Shown one piece after another: positions 1 to 9,506 of a stretch of 64,000 bases of DNA. Positions within the stretch are counted from its first letter, which is position 1; each line of letters begins with the position of its first letter. Origin of the DNA: an uncultured beta proteobacterium. GTDB lineage: Bacteria; Pseudomonadota; Gammaproteobacteria; Burkholderiales; Burkholderiaceae. The notes under the pieces are model-generated. The model worked only from the letters and a program-made list of their open reading frames with translations. It did not search any database and was not told where the DNA came from. The DNA is taken from positions 1-64,000 of the forward strand of contig CAIJNI010000039.1 of the NCBI GenBank assembly GCA_903821995.1, in the 5' to 3' direction. The position numbers and the translations under genes were made by a program.

Positions 1-146
1 ATGTTTCTCTCAGGATTAATGTAAAAGTGGAGAGTTTTACCAGTGAGGCGTCGATTAAACAACTCGATACAACCTATTTCAACAAGACGATCACCGGTTT
101 GTGGGTTAAGACCTGTAGTTTCTGTATCTAAAATAATTTGGCGCAT
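1..146 (-). CDS. dnaQ: DNA polymerase III epsilon subunit (3'-5' proofreading exonuclease), N-terminal part
   Basis: Only the first 48 codons lie in the window; the gene runs off the left edge. The translation begins [19 protein letters not shown], the ExoI motif (DTETTG) of DEDDh exonucleases, followed by the IGCIEL segment typical of DnaQ. The protein proofreads replication errors as part of the Pol III core. The ATG lies 9 bases after the stop codon of the upstream RND pump gene, so it could be transcribed with that operon. Recognition is firm even from this short piece. Confidence 0.88.
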   Translation of the reverse strand, partial: MRQIILDTETTGLNPQTGDRLVEIGCIELFNRRLTGKTLHFYINPERN

Positions 147-155
147 GTACTTATT

Positions 156-3100
156 CTATGACAACATGTCTTCTGGAATCTGAAGTGGACCATTGCCGGA
201 ATATTTATCCAAATACACATAGATCACAGGAGTGATATAAAGGGTGATGACTTGAGAGAATAGAAGTCCGCCAACGACTGCTATACCTAAAGGCATTCGA
301 AGTTCAGCGCCAGCTCCAAGTCCGAGCGCTATTGGTAGTGCACCCATCAATGCAGCTAAAGTCGTCATAAGAATAGGCCTAAAACGAATCAGGCAGGCAG
401 AGCGGATAGCTTCTTGAGCACTGAGATTGTTCTCTCGTTTTGTTTCAAGAGCGAAGTCAATCATTAAAATAGCATTCTTTTTAACAATACCAATGAGCAG
501 CAATATACCAATGGTTGCAATAACAGTCAGTTCAAGTCCGAATAATTGAAGGAATAACAATGCCCCAATAGCGGCAGAAGGTAGTCCAGCAAGAATGGTG
601 AGCGGGTGAATATAACTCTCATAAAGCACACCTAAAAGAATATAAATCACACCTAGAGCTGCAATGAGTAGAATAAATTGACCCGACTGACCATCCTTAA
701 ACACAGCCGCATCACCGCCGTAACTTGTGATAATGCTGTTTGGTAATTTAACTTGTTTAGTAAACTCTTCAATTTTTTTCGTAGCATTGCCAAGAGGGGC
801 ATCTGGGGCAAGATTAAACGAAATCGTTACTGCAGGGATTTGTCCTTGATGGTTCACGGCAGTAGGACCAATAAAGCGCTTAAATGTGGCAAGACTTGAG
901 AGTGGGACTAATTTATCACTAGCGCGACCTCGTAAGTAGATCGAATTTAAATTAGATTCAAATTGCTTGCTTTCTGGCGCTACTTCTAAAATCACTTGAT
1001 AGGTATTAACTGGCGTATAGATAGTGGAAACCTGCTTTTCACCATAGGCAGAATAGAGTGCAGTTCTAATATCTTGGATAGTAACGCCGGCTGATGAAGC
1101 TTTATCTCTATCAATATCGACTTGAATATTTAAACCTTTGAGCTGTGAATCGCTGGTGACATCTCTGAAAATTGGGTCTGCCTTCATTAATGCTTGAACT
1201 TTTTCAGACCAGTCATTGATACCCTCAAGTCCTACACTTTGTAAAATAAATTGATAGCGACTCTTACTAGATTTACCGCCTAATTGAAGATTTTGTACTG
1301 GTCGCATATAGACGGCTAGGCCAGGGATGGTTTTAAACTTTGTGCGGAGCTGCTCTAAGATCTTACTCATCTCAGGGCGTTCGCTTTTTGGTTTAAGGTT
1401 CATGAACAGACGTCCTGAATTCGTACCCGAGCTAGCGCCTCCGCCTAAAACTGATACGAAGCCATTGATATTGGGATCCTTAGATAAAATATCTGCAGCT
1501 TGATCTTGAAGTTTTAGCATAGCTTCAAATGAAATATCTTCTGCTGCTTCAGTAGTTACTAGAACTTGTCCAATATCTTCTTCAGGGAAAAATCCTTTAG
1601 GGATATAAATAAATAACAAAATCGTTATTGCAAAAGTTGCAAATGCAATATACAACACAAAGCGACGATGCTTTAAGGCCCAATCCAAAGATTTTTCGTA
1701 ACCCTTGAGAATTGCATGAAACAGGACGTCGAATTTTTGGGTGATTGCAAATTCTTTAGGTTGGTGGCTATGGTCTGGTAAGAATCGACTACACAACATA
1801 GGAACAAGTGTTAAGGAAACAATGGCAGACACTAAAATCGATAAGGTAACTACAACTGCGAACTCACGGAACAATAGTCCGACTGGGCCTGGCATAAAGA
1901 AAATTGGTATAAAGACAGCCACTAATGAGATGGAAATTGAAATGATGGTAAAGCCAACTTCTTTACTTCCTTTTAAGGCGGCTTTCAGCGGCGGCATTCC
2001 TTGTTCTACATAGCGAATAATGTTCTCTAAAACAACAATGGAGTCATCGACAACGAGTCCGACTGCTAAGGTGATTCCCAATAGTGAGATGTTATCTAAG
2101 CTAAACCCCATCCAATACAATAAGAAGAAAGCGCCAATCAGTGATATTGGCAAACTCATAGCGGGTATGACTGTGGCAGAAAGATGTTTCAAAAACAAAA
2201 AAATCACCATCACAACGAGAAAAATTGTGAGAAGCAATGTTAGGTTCACATCATGAATGGCTTCTTTGATTGAACTTGAGCGGTCATTCAGTTGTTCTAG
2301 TTGAACCGAAGCGGGCATTTGACTCTTAAATTGGGGGAGTAGCCTCTTGATACCATCAACTACTTTGACAGTATTCGCACTGGGTTGGCGCAATATCGCT
2401 AAGATAATACCGCGCTCATCTTTGTACCTTGCAAGAGTTTTGACTGTCTCAAAGCTCTCTGAGACTTCGGCTACATCGGATAGCCTAACTGGAATACCAC
2501 CACGTTGGGCAACAATGATTCGTGCAAACTCATTTGCTTTAACCATTTGTGAGTTGGCATAAATAGTTAAAGATTGACGGGGGCCATCTAATACACCAAC
2601 TGGTGAGTTGGAATTTGACTTATTAACAGCAAGATTTATATCATCCAGGGTAATGTTGTATAGCGCTAGTTGAGCAGGATTTGCACGAACTCTAATTGCA
2701 TATCGTTTAGCACCGAAGACTAGAACTTGTGCAACACCATCAATTGTAGATAAGTTAGGCGAAAGTAAGTTTTCAGCATAGTCATTCAGTTGTGAAAGGT
2801 TAAGAGAAGGCGAGGTCATAGTAAGATACAAAACAGGGGCATCTGCGGGATTAACTTTTCTATAGGACGGAGGTATCGTTAACTCAATAGGAAGTTTTTT
2901 CTGAGCGCGTAATAGTGCAGCTTGGACATCAACTGCAGCTTTATCAATATCTCTATCGTTATTAAATTCGAGAACTACAGTCGTATTACCCAAAAAATTA
3001 GTTGAGCTAATGACATTAATACCATCGATCGTAGAAAACTCTTTTTCTAGGGGCAGTGCGACAGAGGAGGCCATATCTTCAGGGCTAGCGCCTGGTAAGC

Positions 3101-3248
3101 TTGCTGAAACTTGAATCACTGGAGAGTTAAAGCTTGGTAAAGCTGAGACCGGAATTTTTGTATAAGCGATCACACCAGCTACCACTGTAGCCACAGACAA
3201 AAGTATTGTCATAACGGGACGACGAATACAAATTTCTGATATTGACAT
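156..3248 (-). CDS. RND (HAE1 family) multidrug efflux permease
   Basis: This 1030-residue inner-membrane proton-antiport pump resembles the MdtB/MdtC/AcrB group. It has a first transmembrane helix at about residues 10-30, a large periplasmic loop, a helix cluster with GLVVDDSIVV (the paired TM4 aspartates used for proton relay), a second periplasmic loop, and a C-terminal helix block with the IGIVKKNAILMIDFA motif containing the TM10 lysine. Its periplasmic adaptor is encoded directly upstream (36-bp gap). No outer-membrane channel gene is present nearby, so a TolC/OprM partner must be elsewhere. Substrates cannot be predicted. The pair sits between rnhA and dnaQ. Confidence 0.93.
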   Translation of the reverse strand: MSISEICIRRPVMTILLSVATVVAGVIAYTKIPVSALPSFNSPVIQVSASLPGASPEDMASSVALPLEKEFSTIDGINVISSTNFLGNTTVVLEFNNDRDIDKAAVDVQAALLRAQKKLPIELTIPPSYRKVNPADAPVLYLTMTSPSLNLSQLNDYAENLLSPNLSTIDGVAQVLVFGAKRYAIRVRANPAQLALYNITLDDINLAVNKSNSNSPVGVLDGPRQSLTIYANSQMVKANEFARIIVAQRGGIPVRLSDVAEVSESFETVKTLARYKDERGIILAILRQPSANTVKVVDGIKRLLPQFKSQMPASVQLEQLNDRSSSIKEAIHDVNLTLLLTIFLVVMVIFLFLKHLSATVIPAMSLPISLIGAFFLLYWMGFSLDNISLLGITLAVGLVVDDSIVVLENIIRYVEQGMPPLKAALKGSKEVGFTIISISISLVAVFIPIFFMPGPVGLLFREFAVVVTLSILVSAIVSLTLVPMLCSRFLPDHSHQPKEFAITQKFDVLFHAILKGYEKSLDWALKHRRFVLYIAFATFAITILLFIYIPKGFFPEEDIGQVLVTTEAAEDISFEAMLKLQDQAADILSKDPNINGFVSVLGGGASSGTNSGRLFMNLKPKSERPEMSKILEQLRTKFKTIPGLAVYMRPVQNLQLGGKSSKSRYQFILQSVGLEGINDWSEKVQALMKADPIFRDVTSDSQLKGLNIQVDIDRDKASSAGVTIQDIRTALYSAYGEKQVSTIYTPVNTYQVILEVAPESKQFESNLNSIYLRGRASDKLVPLSSLATFKRFIGPTAVNHQGQIPAVTISFNLAPDAPLGNATKKIEEFTKQVKLPNSIITSYGGDAAVFKDGQSGQFILLIAALGVIYILLGVLYESYIHPLTILAGLPSAAIGALLFLQLFGLELTVIATIGILLLIGIVKKNAILMIDFALETKRENNLSAQEAIRSACLIRFRPILMTTLAALMGALPIALGLGAGAELRMPLGIAVVGGLLFSQVITLYITPVIYVYLDKYSGNGPLQIPEDMLS

Positions 3249-3284
3249 GGTTATCTTAGCTTAATAGATGGGGAATAAAAGTAC

Positions 3285-4433
3285 TTACTTGGATGCCTCA
3301 GGAGCTTTAGCTTCAACCACACTCATGCCTGGACGAAGATTTGATTTTCCTTCAACAACTATTCTATCGCCCGCATTGGGGCCAGTAATAGCTGCAAAGC
3401 CACGAACTTGAGCGAGTATTTTAATTTTTTGGATACTTACTTTGTTTTCAGCATCAACTATATATATTTGGTCGCCCTGGGTATTAGAAATAATCGCTTG
3501 GCTTGGGATAACGAGAGCATCTTTTATTAATTTAGATTGAAGATTGATTTCTACAAATTGTCCAGGGATAAGCGCGAAATCCGAGTTATCTAATCGGGCT
3601 TTGACACGAACTGCGCCTATAGCTGTATCGACTTGATTATCAACGACATAAACTTTACCAATTTTTTTATCGCCATTGGCTAAATTAACCGTAACAGCAA
3701 TTCCTTCTGGTTTACTCTTCTCTGTCATGAGATTGGATAGGTTAGCTTCTGGAACTGTAAATAAAACATTAATTGGATTAAGTTGTGAAATCGTGACCAT
3801 TGCTCCGACGGAAGTTGTGGCGGTAGCTGATGTTGAGGTTGTCACCACATTACTAGAAGATACGAGGGATCCCGGGAAAACATTAATGACTCCTGCCCTA
3901 CCGGTAATAGGTGAGCGAATAGTATCAAAGCTTAAGACGACTTCTGCTGCATCGGCTGATGCTTGAGCTGATTCAGCATTGGCCCGTGTGGTGTCAACTG
4001 CAGCTTGAGATACAAAATTTTGTTTCAGAAGTTCTTGAGCTCTGGCGTATTGTCTTTGCGCATCATCTGCAATTGCTTTAGCCTTTGCATAATTTGCTTT
4101 ATCGGATCTATCATCTAGAGTAAAAAGAATATCTCCAGCTTTTACATCTTGACCATCTTTAATTAAAATTTCTGAAACTAGATTTGTTACTTGAGGTCGA
4201 ATATCAACAATATTGTTCGCGACAATATTTCCAGAGGTTTCAAAAAGTACAGAAAAGTCCTTTTGATCGACTTTAGAAGTGACAACTGTTTGAGAAGGAG
4301 ATTTAGCTGTTTCTTTCGTTTGGAAAAAAGAGGTATAAATCTTAAAACCAATGAAGCTAAGAATAATTAGAGCTAAAAGAGTTAATAAACTTTTTTTAAC
4401 GATGTTATTTTTTTTATTTCCAGTTGCACTCAT
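3285..4433 (-). CDS. RND efflux periplasmic adaptor (membrane fusion protein)
   Basis: The 382-residue adaptor of the MdtA/AcrA type links the RND permease to an outer-membrane channel. It has an N-terminal membrane anchor (about residues 13-32, LLTLLALIILSFIGFKIY), a lipoyl/barrel-sandwich segment (IVDIRPQVTNLVSEILIKDGQDVKAGDILFTLDD, quoted in part as IKDGQDVKAGDILFTLDD), an alpha-hairpin around residues 110-165, a second lipoyl half (DTIRSPITGRAG), and a C-terminal beta barrel. A serine/threonine-rich stretch (VVTTSTSATATTSVG) interrupts the barrel region. It is co-oriented with and just upstream of the permease, so the two form an operon. Confidence 0.92.
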   Translation of the reverse strand: MSATGNKKNNIVKKSLLTLLALIILSFIGFKIYTSFFQTKETAKSPSQTVVTSKVDQKDFSVLFETSGNIVANNIVDIRPQVTNLVSEILIKDGQDVKAGDILFTLDDRSDKANYAKAKAIADDAQRQYARAQELLKQNFVSQAAVDTTRANAESAQASADAAEVVLSFDTIRSPITGRAGVINVFPGSLVSSSNVVTTSTSATATTSVGAMVTISQLNPINVLFTVPEANLSNLMTEKSKPEGIAVTVNLANGDKKIGKVYVVDNQVDTAIGAVRVKARLDNSDFALIPGQFVEINLQSKLIKDALVIPSQAIISNTQGDQIYIVDAENKVSIQKIKILAQVRGFAAITGPNAGDRIVVEGKSNLRPGMSVVEAKAPEASK

Positions 4434-4597
4434 AGATGAATTCTTTTTTAGTCTTTATGTACGGGAAGCAGGATTTTTTTATAGATTTTATTAATGCCAG
4501 ATTTTCTCATAAATCCCTCGATTGCTTCAGCAATTGTATTTTAGTTGTAATTTTGCTTAAGGGACTAGTTCTTTAGACGTTAAGCTTGGAGTTAAAC
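4434..4597. other. 164-bp spacer between rnhA and the RND operon
   Basis: No gene is called here. On the minus strand there is a 20-codon ATG frame whose upstream in-frame residues read like a fragment of a longer protein (TIAEAIEGFMRKSG). It could be a decayed regulator tail or a short leader, but there is too little to decide. The promoter of the RND operon would be expected in this stretch. Confidence 0.3.
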
Positions 4598-5041
4598 TTA
4601 TTTTGCTGATTCCGCTCCAAGATTCGCTAATTGATCTGCAAGTTCATTGCCTGGATGTCCAGCGTGGCCTTTTACCCAAAACCATTCAATATGGTGATGG
4701 ACTATTAAATCATCTAAAACTTTCCATAAATCAACATTTTTGACTTCTTGTCTTGATGCAGTTCTCCAGCCATTTTTTTTCCAACCTTCTAGCCACTCAG
4801 TAACACCTCTTTTGACATATTGTGAATCAGTATATATTTTGATATGGCACTTTGATTTAAGGGCCTCTAAAGCTTTTATGACAGCCATCATTTCCATACG
4901 ATTATTGGTTGTTAAGCCTTCACCACCCTTAAGCAACTTTTCATGATCTCCATAACGCAGAACAGCTCCCCAACCGCCCACACCAGGGTTTCCTTTACAT
5001 GCGCCATCGGTATAAACAACAACGTGATTTTTATCAGACAT
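4598..5041 (-). CDS. rnhA: Ribonuclease HI
   Basis: This 147-residue cytoplasmic enzyme cleaves the RNA strand of RNA-DNA hybrids. All catalytic residues are visible: Asp12 ([11 protein letters not shown]), Glu50 (NNRMEM), Asp72 (IYTDSQYV), His126 ([10 protein letters not shown]) and Asp136 (LADQLA). The length is normal for the family. The start overlaps the end of the upstream methyltransferase gene by 8 bases, which implies translational coupling. In many proteobacteria rnhA neighbours dnaQ; here an RND operon separates them. Confidence 0.97.
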   Translation of the reverse strand: MSDKNHVVVYTDGACKGNPGVGGWGAVLRYGDHEKLLKGGEGLTTNNRMEMMAVIKALEALKSKCHIKIYTDSQYVKRGVTEWLEGWKKNGWRTASRQEVKNVDLWKVLDDLIVHHHIEWFWVKGHAGHPGNELADQLANLGAESAK

Positions 5042-5834
5042 GATCTTTTTCTAAATGGTGATGTGATTGTGTTGCTGGAGTTAATGTGCTTTTAAGCGAA
5101 TGTTTAGGGGGATGGAATCGACCGACTAATTTCATTCCTGGTACTCGTTTGATAGCGCTTAGCATAAAGACTGAACCCAAAAAAGGCCACCATCGATTGC
5201 CTGCCTTTTCTAAGAAGTTCAGTCTTTTTATCTGTGATTCTTTTCGTAAAGGAATACCATAGCATCCGAATTTACCCCTATCGATTGAGTAATTAAGCAA
5301 GTTTAACCAATCTTTTATTCTTAAATGACTGATAAATTGGCCTGACTTAGGTAAAAAGGGGCGATTAATCAGTCGACCACAATATTGTCTTAGGCCCCAA
5401 AGACTTATGGGGTTAAATCCTGAAATCACGATACGTCCTTCGGGGCGCAGAACTCTATGGATTTCTCGCAGTGCTTCATGAGGGTTTGCTGCAAACTCTA
5501 AAATATGGGGCAAAGCGATGAGATCTAAACTTTCGTTCGCAAATGGCAAGTCATAAATCGACGCATGGCAGATCGGGGTGGCGCCAATGGCTCTATCTTT
5601 TGAAAAATATTCATTAGGCATGAGCATGAGCCAGCGGTTAGGGATTCTATTTTCTGAAAGACAGTCGAGTTGGGGGAATCCCATTTGCAAAGCCTCGTAT
5701 CCAAATGCATCATCGACTGCTTGGTGAAATTGACGGCATTCCCAATCCAAAATGTACTTGCCAGGGGCTGTTTGAAGCCAAAAATCCCACTCGTTGGGAG
5801 AATTGTTGGCAATAGAACTTTCACTTGATATCAT
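5034..5834 (-). CDS. SAM-dependent methyltransferase, class I
   Basis: The 266-residue protein contains the Methyltransf_11-type core: [19 protein letters not shown] (acidic loop and motif region) followed by [21 protein letters not shown], which is the post-motif strand typical of UbiE/BioC-like enzymes. The first glycine-rich SAM loop is weak; the N-terminal part instead carries DWECRQF and GYEALQMG. Proteins of this kind are common immediately upstream of rnhA in Burkholderiales and are usually annotated only as methyltransferase. The substrate is unknown. It is the first gene of the minus-strand run and is divergent from gloB. Confidence 0.85.
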   Translation of the reverse strand: MISSESSIANNSPNEWDFWLQTAPGKYILDWECRQFHQAVDDAFGYEALQMGFPQLDCLSENRIPNRWLMLMPNEYFSKDRAIGATPICHASIYDLPFANESLDLIALPHILEFAANPHEALREIHRVLRPEGRIVISGFNPISLWGLRQYCGRLINRPFLPKSGQFISHLRIKDWLNLLNYSIDRGKFGCYGIPLRKESQIKRLNFLEKAGNRWWPFLGSVFMLSAIKRVPGMKLVGRFHPPKHSLKSTLTPATQSHHHLEKDHV

Positions 5835-5877
5835 TTCTGTAATTTAGCTCACAATCTAATAACTTGAAAGTAACAAC

Positions 5878-6693
5878 TTGAAAGATTTTCCTTTGCAGTT
5901 TATTCAAATTCCCGCATTTACTGACAATTATATTTGGATGATAGTTTCAAAGGATAGTGCTTGGGTGGTTGATCCAGGGGACTCTGCGGTCGTTATTGAC
6001 ATTTTAAAAGATAAAAAACTTCGTTTAGAAGGACTTTTAATCACACATCATCATAAAGATCATGTCGGGGGCATTGCTGATTTAAGTGAGTGGGCGCTAA
6101 CAAATCAAGATTCATCTTTAAGGATTATTGGTCCGATCAATGAAGAAATACCCCTAAGAACTGAAGTGGCTCTCGAGGGCGACCAATTTACTCTTTTTGC
6201 AGGCGTGAATGTTTCTGTATTTGAGGTTCCAGGTCATACAAAGGGGCATATTGCTTATTTTTTACCTCAAACCATCAACAATGATGTTCCCAGAGTATTT
6301 TGTGGTGACACATTATTTGCAGGTGGTTGCGGCAGATTATTTGAGGGCTCACCTGCTCAAATGTCAAATTCACTGCATAAACTCATGCTTTTGCCAGGTG
6401 AGACATTAATTTGCTGTGCCCATGAATATACTTTATCAAATTTGAAATTTGCAAAAGCCGTAGATCCTCACAATGCAGATCTCATCAATTGGATTACAAA
6501 GGCACAAGGCTTAAGAGATGCTGGAATACCGACCGTGCCTACCAATCTTGCGTTGGAAATGAAAGTAAACCCTTTTTTAAGATGTTCCGAGGAAGCGCTT
6601 CGTGAAGCAGCAGAAAGTTTTTCTGGGGGTGCATTGGTAGAAGAAGTTGACGTCTTTGCGGCGATTAGAGCCTGGAAAGATGTCTTTAAATGA
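5878..6693 (+). CDS. gloB: Hydroxyacylglutathione hydrolase (glyoxalase II)
   Basis: This 271-residue metallo-beta-lactamase-fold enzyme hydrolyses S-lactoylglutathione to lactate and glutathione, the second step of methylglyoxal detoxification. The metal motif THHHKDHVGG (about residues 60-70) is intact. Further ligands lie in PGHTKGH, CGDTLFAGGCGR and CCAHEYT, followed by the C-terminal helical domain. The start is TTG; the protein aligns from IPAFTDNYIW as in other GloB proteins, and no in-frame ATG precedes that segment. A 9-base direct repeat (aacttgaaa) precedes and overlaps the start. Its stop overlaps the start of mltD (ATGA). Confidence 0.95.
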   Translation: MKDFPLQFIQIPAFTDNYIWMIVSKDSAWVVDPGDSAVVIDILKDKKLRLEGLLITHHHKDHVGGIADLSEWALTNQDSSLRIIGPINEEIPLRTEVALEGDQFTLFAGVNVSVFEVPGHTKGHIAYFLPQTINNDVPRVFCGDTLFAGGCGRLFEGSPAQMSNSLHKLMLLPGETLICCAHEYTLSNLKFAKAVDPHNADLINWITKAQGLRDAGIPTVPTNLALEMKVNPFLRCSEEALREAAESFSGGALVEEVDVFAAIRAWKDVFK

Positions 6694-8120
6694 AAAAGCT
6701 GTTCATTTATTTCTTATTTATAGCAATTACCTTACTTGAAGCCTGTTCAGTTGTACCGCCTCAATCTCAGACTTGGACTGACGAGCTTAAATCAACTGAG
6801 GCACCCAAATATACTAAAAGTACACGAAGTGGTGTTGTTAAAGATGTTGAATCAATTGACCTATGGGCAAGAATTCGTGAAGGGTTTGATATACCAGATC
6901 CAGTGACCAATGCCTTAATTGAAAAACATACTAAACAATTACAGGCTAACCCCATTTATGTCAACCGATTATTAGAAAGATCCTCATCCTACCTTTTTTA
7001 TATTATTGAAGAAGTTGAGTCGCGCGATATGCCAAGTGAGCTTGCACTTTTACCTTTTGTTGAAAGCGCATTCAATCCTAAAGCCGTCTCTCCAGTCAAA
7101 GCTTCAGGCATGTGGCAATTTATGCCTGCGACAGGAAAAAGTTACAAATTAAAACAGAATGTTTTTATTGATGAAAGGGGAGACATTATTAAGTCGACCC
7201 GAGCTGCTTTAGATTATTTACAAAATTTGTATGACATGTTTGGTGATTGGCAGTTAGCTTTGGCTTCTTATAATTGGGGAGAAGGAAATATTGGTAGGTC
7301 GATTAAAAGAAATGAGGCTTCTCACTTGTCAACAGATTACTTTAGCCTAGTGATGCCAAATGAGACGCGGAATTATGTCCCTAAATTATTAGCCTATAAA
7401 CGCATTATTGAGAATCCATCCAAGTATGGATTTGTTCTGCCAAGAGTTCCAAATACTCCCTACTTTGTTGCTATTCCAGTGACTCGTGATATTGACAAAG
7501 AATTAGTGATTAAATTAGCAGACATTACCGAAGAACAATTTTTAGCGCTTAACCCATCCTTCACTAAGCCAGTTATTTTGAGTGCTTCAGGTCCTCAGAT
7601 TTTATTACCTTATGGTAAAGCAGAGATTTACCAATACAACCTTGCTCGATATTCAAAGCCTTTATCAAACTATACTGCAGTCGTTGTAGGGAAAACTGAG
7701 TCGGTTGATAAGATTGCAAATAGTTTGAGCTTAGATATAGCTGAGTTAAAAGCGCTTAACAATATTCCTAATGGAATGAAAATTCGAGCAGGCTCAACCT
7801 TGCTAGTTCGTAAAGCGACGAATGATGAACAAGATGTACCTGGCTACATTTTAGACAATGGAGCTTTAAACCTTGAAAAAGAATTCATCCCTGTTTCTGT
7901 TGTGATGAAGTGTCGCGGAAAAAAATGCGTTGCAGCGCCCACTAATTTGGCTTCTTATAACCCTCTTCAAGAGAAGAATGCGAGTAAAAATTCAAAATCG
8001 ACTCCGCAAATAGCTACTAAAGTTAATCCAAAAGATACAAAAAAAACTTCAGTTGCAGCTCATAAGACGGTTGTAGAGAGTACGCCTAAAGACAAGAAAA
8101 AAACAGAAAAAAAGGACTAG
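6690..8120 (+). CDS. mltD: Membrane-bound lytic murein transglycosylase D
   Basis: This 476-residue lipoprotein cleaves peptidoglycan glycan strands. It has a lipoprotein signal peptide with lipobox LLEAC (Cys at about residue 19). An SLT/GH23 catalytic domain follows at about residues 120-240, with the catalytic Glu in FVESAFNP and the motifs GMWQFMPATGKSY and ASYNWGEGN. A LysM-like peptidoglycan-binding repeat is at about 345-390 (TAVVVGKTESVDKIANSL). The C-terminus is a long lysine-rich tail, unusual for the family and perhaps able to contact the acidic cell wall. It overlaps gloB by 4 bases, an arrangement also seen in other Burkholderiales. Confidence 0.93.
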   Translation: MKKLFIYFLFIAITLLEACSVVPPQSQTWTDELKSTEAPKYTKSTRSGVVKDVESIDLWARIREGFDIPDPVTNALIEKHTKQLQANPIYVNRLLERSSSYLFYIIEEVESRDMPSELALLPFVESAFNPKAVSPVKASGMWQFMPATGKSYKLKQNVFIDERGDIIKSTRAALDYLQNLYDMFGDWQLALASYNWGEGNIGRSIKRNEASHLSTDYFSLVMPNETRNYVPKLLAYKRIIENPSKYGFVLPRVPNTPYFVAIPVTRDIDKELVIKLADITEEQFLALNPSFTKPVILSASGPQILLPYGKAEIYQYNLARYSKPLSNYTAVVVGKTESVDKIANSLSLDIAELKALNNIPNGMKIRAGSTLLVRKATNDEQDVPGYILDNGALNLEKEFIPVSVVMKCRGKKCVAAPTNLASYNPLQEKNASKNSKSTPQIATKVNPKDTKKTSVAAHKTVVESTPKDKKKTEKKD

Positions 8121-8173
8121 CTAGTCAAACGACGAACAGGGCAGTGCAAAATCTGCTGTAGTTTTTTTTTGCT

Positions 8174-8182
8174 TGCTATAAT
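8174..8182 (+). promoter_or_regulatory. Extended -10 promoter candidate for carAB
   Basis: TGcTATAAT is a perfect -10 hexamer with the extended TGn element, preceded by a T-run. No convincing -35 is seen 17 bases upstream, which extended -10 promoters tolerate. Transcription would begin near 8189, leaving a leader of about 70 bases before the first carA ATG. Confidence 0.5.
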
Positions 8183-8260
8183 GATCATGTTTTCTAACTT
8201 TCCAAAACCCTAGCGCTTATACTGATTATTTCCCGTCAACCTCATCTCCGGGAGAAGCCT

Positions 8261-9505
8261 ATGGAGAAGTGGTTCGGAGCAGCAAGGGCGCTGGATAACG
8301 CTTTGCTGCCAATGTTGACTAATAAAAATAACTCTAACTTATCCTTACTCCCTAGAATGCCTCGCGCTGTTTTAGCTTTATCAAATGGCATGGTCTTTAG
8401 AGGATTTGGGATAGGCGCCCAAGGCCATACGACTGGTGAGGTTGTTTTTAACACCTCAATGACTGGATATCAAGAGATCATTACTGATCCAAGTTATACC
8501 AATCAACTTGTTACTTTGACCTACCCACATATTGGTAATGTAGGCATTAATTCTCAAGACTCTGAGTCTGAAAAAATTCATGCAGCAGGACTAATTATTA
8601 AAGATCTTTCAATGATTACGTCAAATTTTCGCTCTGAGCAGTCACTTTCGGAATTTTTGATTTCCCAAGGTGTTGTTGGCATTTCTGGAATAGATACGCG
8701 TTACTTGACGCGCTATCTTAGGGATGAAGGGGCTCAGTCAGGATCGATTGTTACTGGGTCTGCCATTTCTACCTATGAGGAACTAGAACAGCAAGCAATA
8801 GAAAGAGCTAGGCAATTTCCGGGTATGTCAGGAATGGATCTGGCAAAAGTAGTCTCCATCCAAAGTAAGTACGAATGGGATGAGGGCGAATGGCAGCTTT
8901 GCGACCCAAAGACAGGTTTACCTGGATTTACAAAGGCAATTCCTTTATCACATGTGGTTGCTTATGATTTTGGCGTAAAAAGAAATATTTTGCGTATGCT
9001 TTCTCAAAGGGGTTGTCGTGTCACTGTTGTTCCAGCCCAAACCTCAGCCCAGGAAGTTCTTGCGATGAAGCCTGATGGGGTTTTTCTTTCGAATGGTCCA
9101 GGAGACCCTGAGCCTTGTGATTATGCAATTTCCGCAACCAAGATATTTTTAGAAAAATCGATTCCCTTATTTGGGATTTGTTTAGGCCATCAAATTATGG
9201 GTCTTGCATCTGGCGCTAAGACTTTAAAAATGAAATTTGGCCATCATGGTGCTAATCATCCTGTTAAAGATTTAGATTCTGGAAAAGTTTTAATTACATC
9301 CCAAAATCATGGTTTCGCGGTCGATATCAACACATTACCTCAGAACGTCAGAATCAGTCATGTTTCACTTTTTGATGGTTCTTTACAAGGCTTACAGTGG
9401 CTCGATAAGCCTGCATTTTGTTTTCAAGGCCATCCAGAAGCTTCACCTGGACCTCAGGATGTGGCTTATTTATTTGACCGTTTTATTAAGTTGATGCGAG
9501 ATTGA
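8261..9505 (+). CDS. carA: Carbamoyl-phosphate synthase small subunit (glutaminase)
   Basis: CarA hydrolyses glutamine and passes ammonia to CarB to make carbamoyl phosphate for pyrimidines and arginine. The 414-residue frame contains the class I amidotransferase triad: the nucleophile Cys in [10 protein letters not shown] (about residue 307) and His/Glu in [10 protein letters not shown]. The N-terminal domain begins with the family core [15 protein letters not shown] at residue 34. The ATG at 8261 has a good ribosome-binding site (GGGAG, 6-base spacing) but adds about 30 residues not usual for CarA. The alternatives at 8312 and 8357 lack clear sites. carB follows after 1 base. Confidence 0.95.
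   Translation: MEKWFGAARALDNALLPMLTNKNNSNLSLLPRMPRAVLALSNGMVFRGFGIGAQGHTTGEVVFNTSMTGYQEIITDPSYTNQLVTLTYPHIGNVGINSQDSESEKIHAAGLIIKDLSMITSNFRSEQSLSEFLISQGVVGISGIDTRYLTRYLRDEGAQSGSIVTGSAISTYEELEQQAIERARQFPGMSGMDLAKVVSIQSKYEWDEGEWQLCDPKTGLPGFTKAIPLSHVVAYDFGVKRNILRMLSQRGCRVTVVPAQTSAQEVLAMKPDGVFLSNGPGDPEPCDYAISATKIFLEKSIPLFGICLGHQIMGLASGAKTLKMKFGHHGANHPVKDLDSGKVLITSQNHGFAVDINTLPQNVRISHVSLFDGSLQGLQWLDKPAFCFQGHPEASPGPQDVAYLFDRFIKLMRD
8279..8309 (+). promoter_or_regulatory. Strong hairpin at the start of carA mRNA
   Basis: GCAGCAAGGgCG pairs with CGCTTTGCTGC around the loop ctggataa. This gives an 11-pair stem with one bulged G and one G-T wobble. It lies inside the first codons of the longest carA frame and ends 2 bases before the in-frame ATG at 8312. 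It could act as a translational control element or attenuator. I recognise no known riboswitch family. Confidence 0.4.
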
Positions 9506-9506
9506 A

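Noticed and set aside
4440-4520. Short minus-strand frame (MRKSGINKIYKK...) before the RND operon
   Set aside because: Only 20 codons from its ATG and no ribosome-binding site seen. It could be a remnant of a longer gene, but that is not supportable from this sequence alone.
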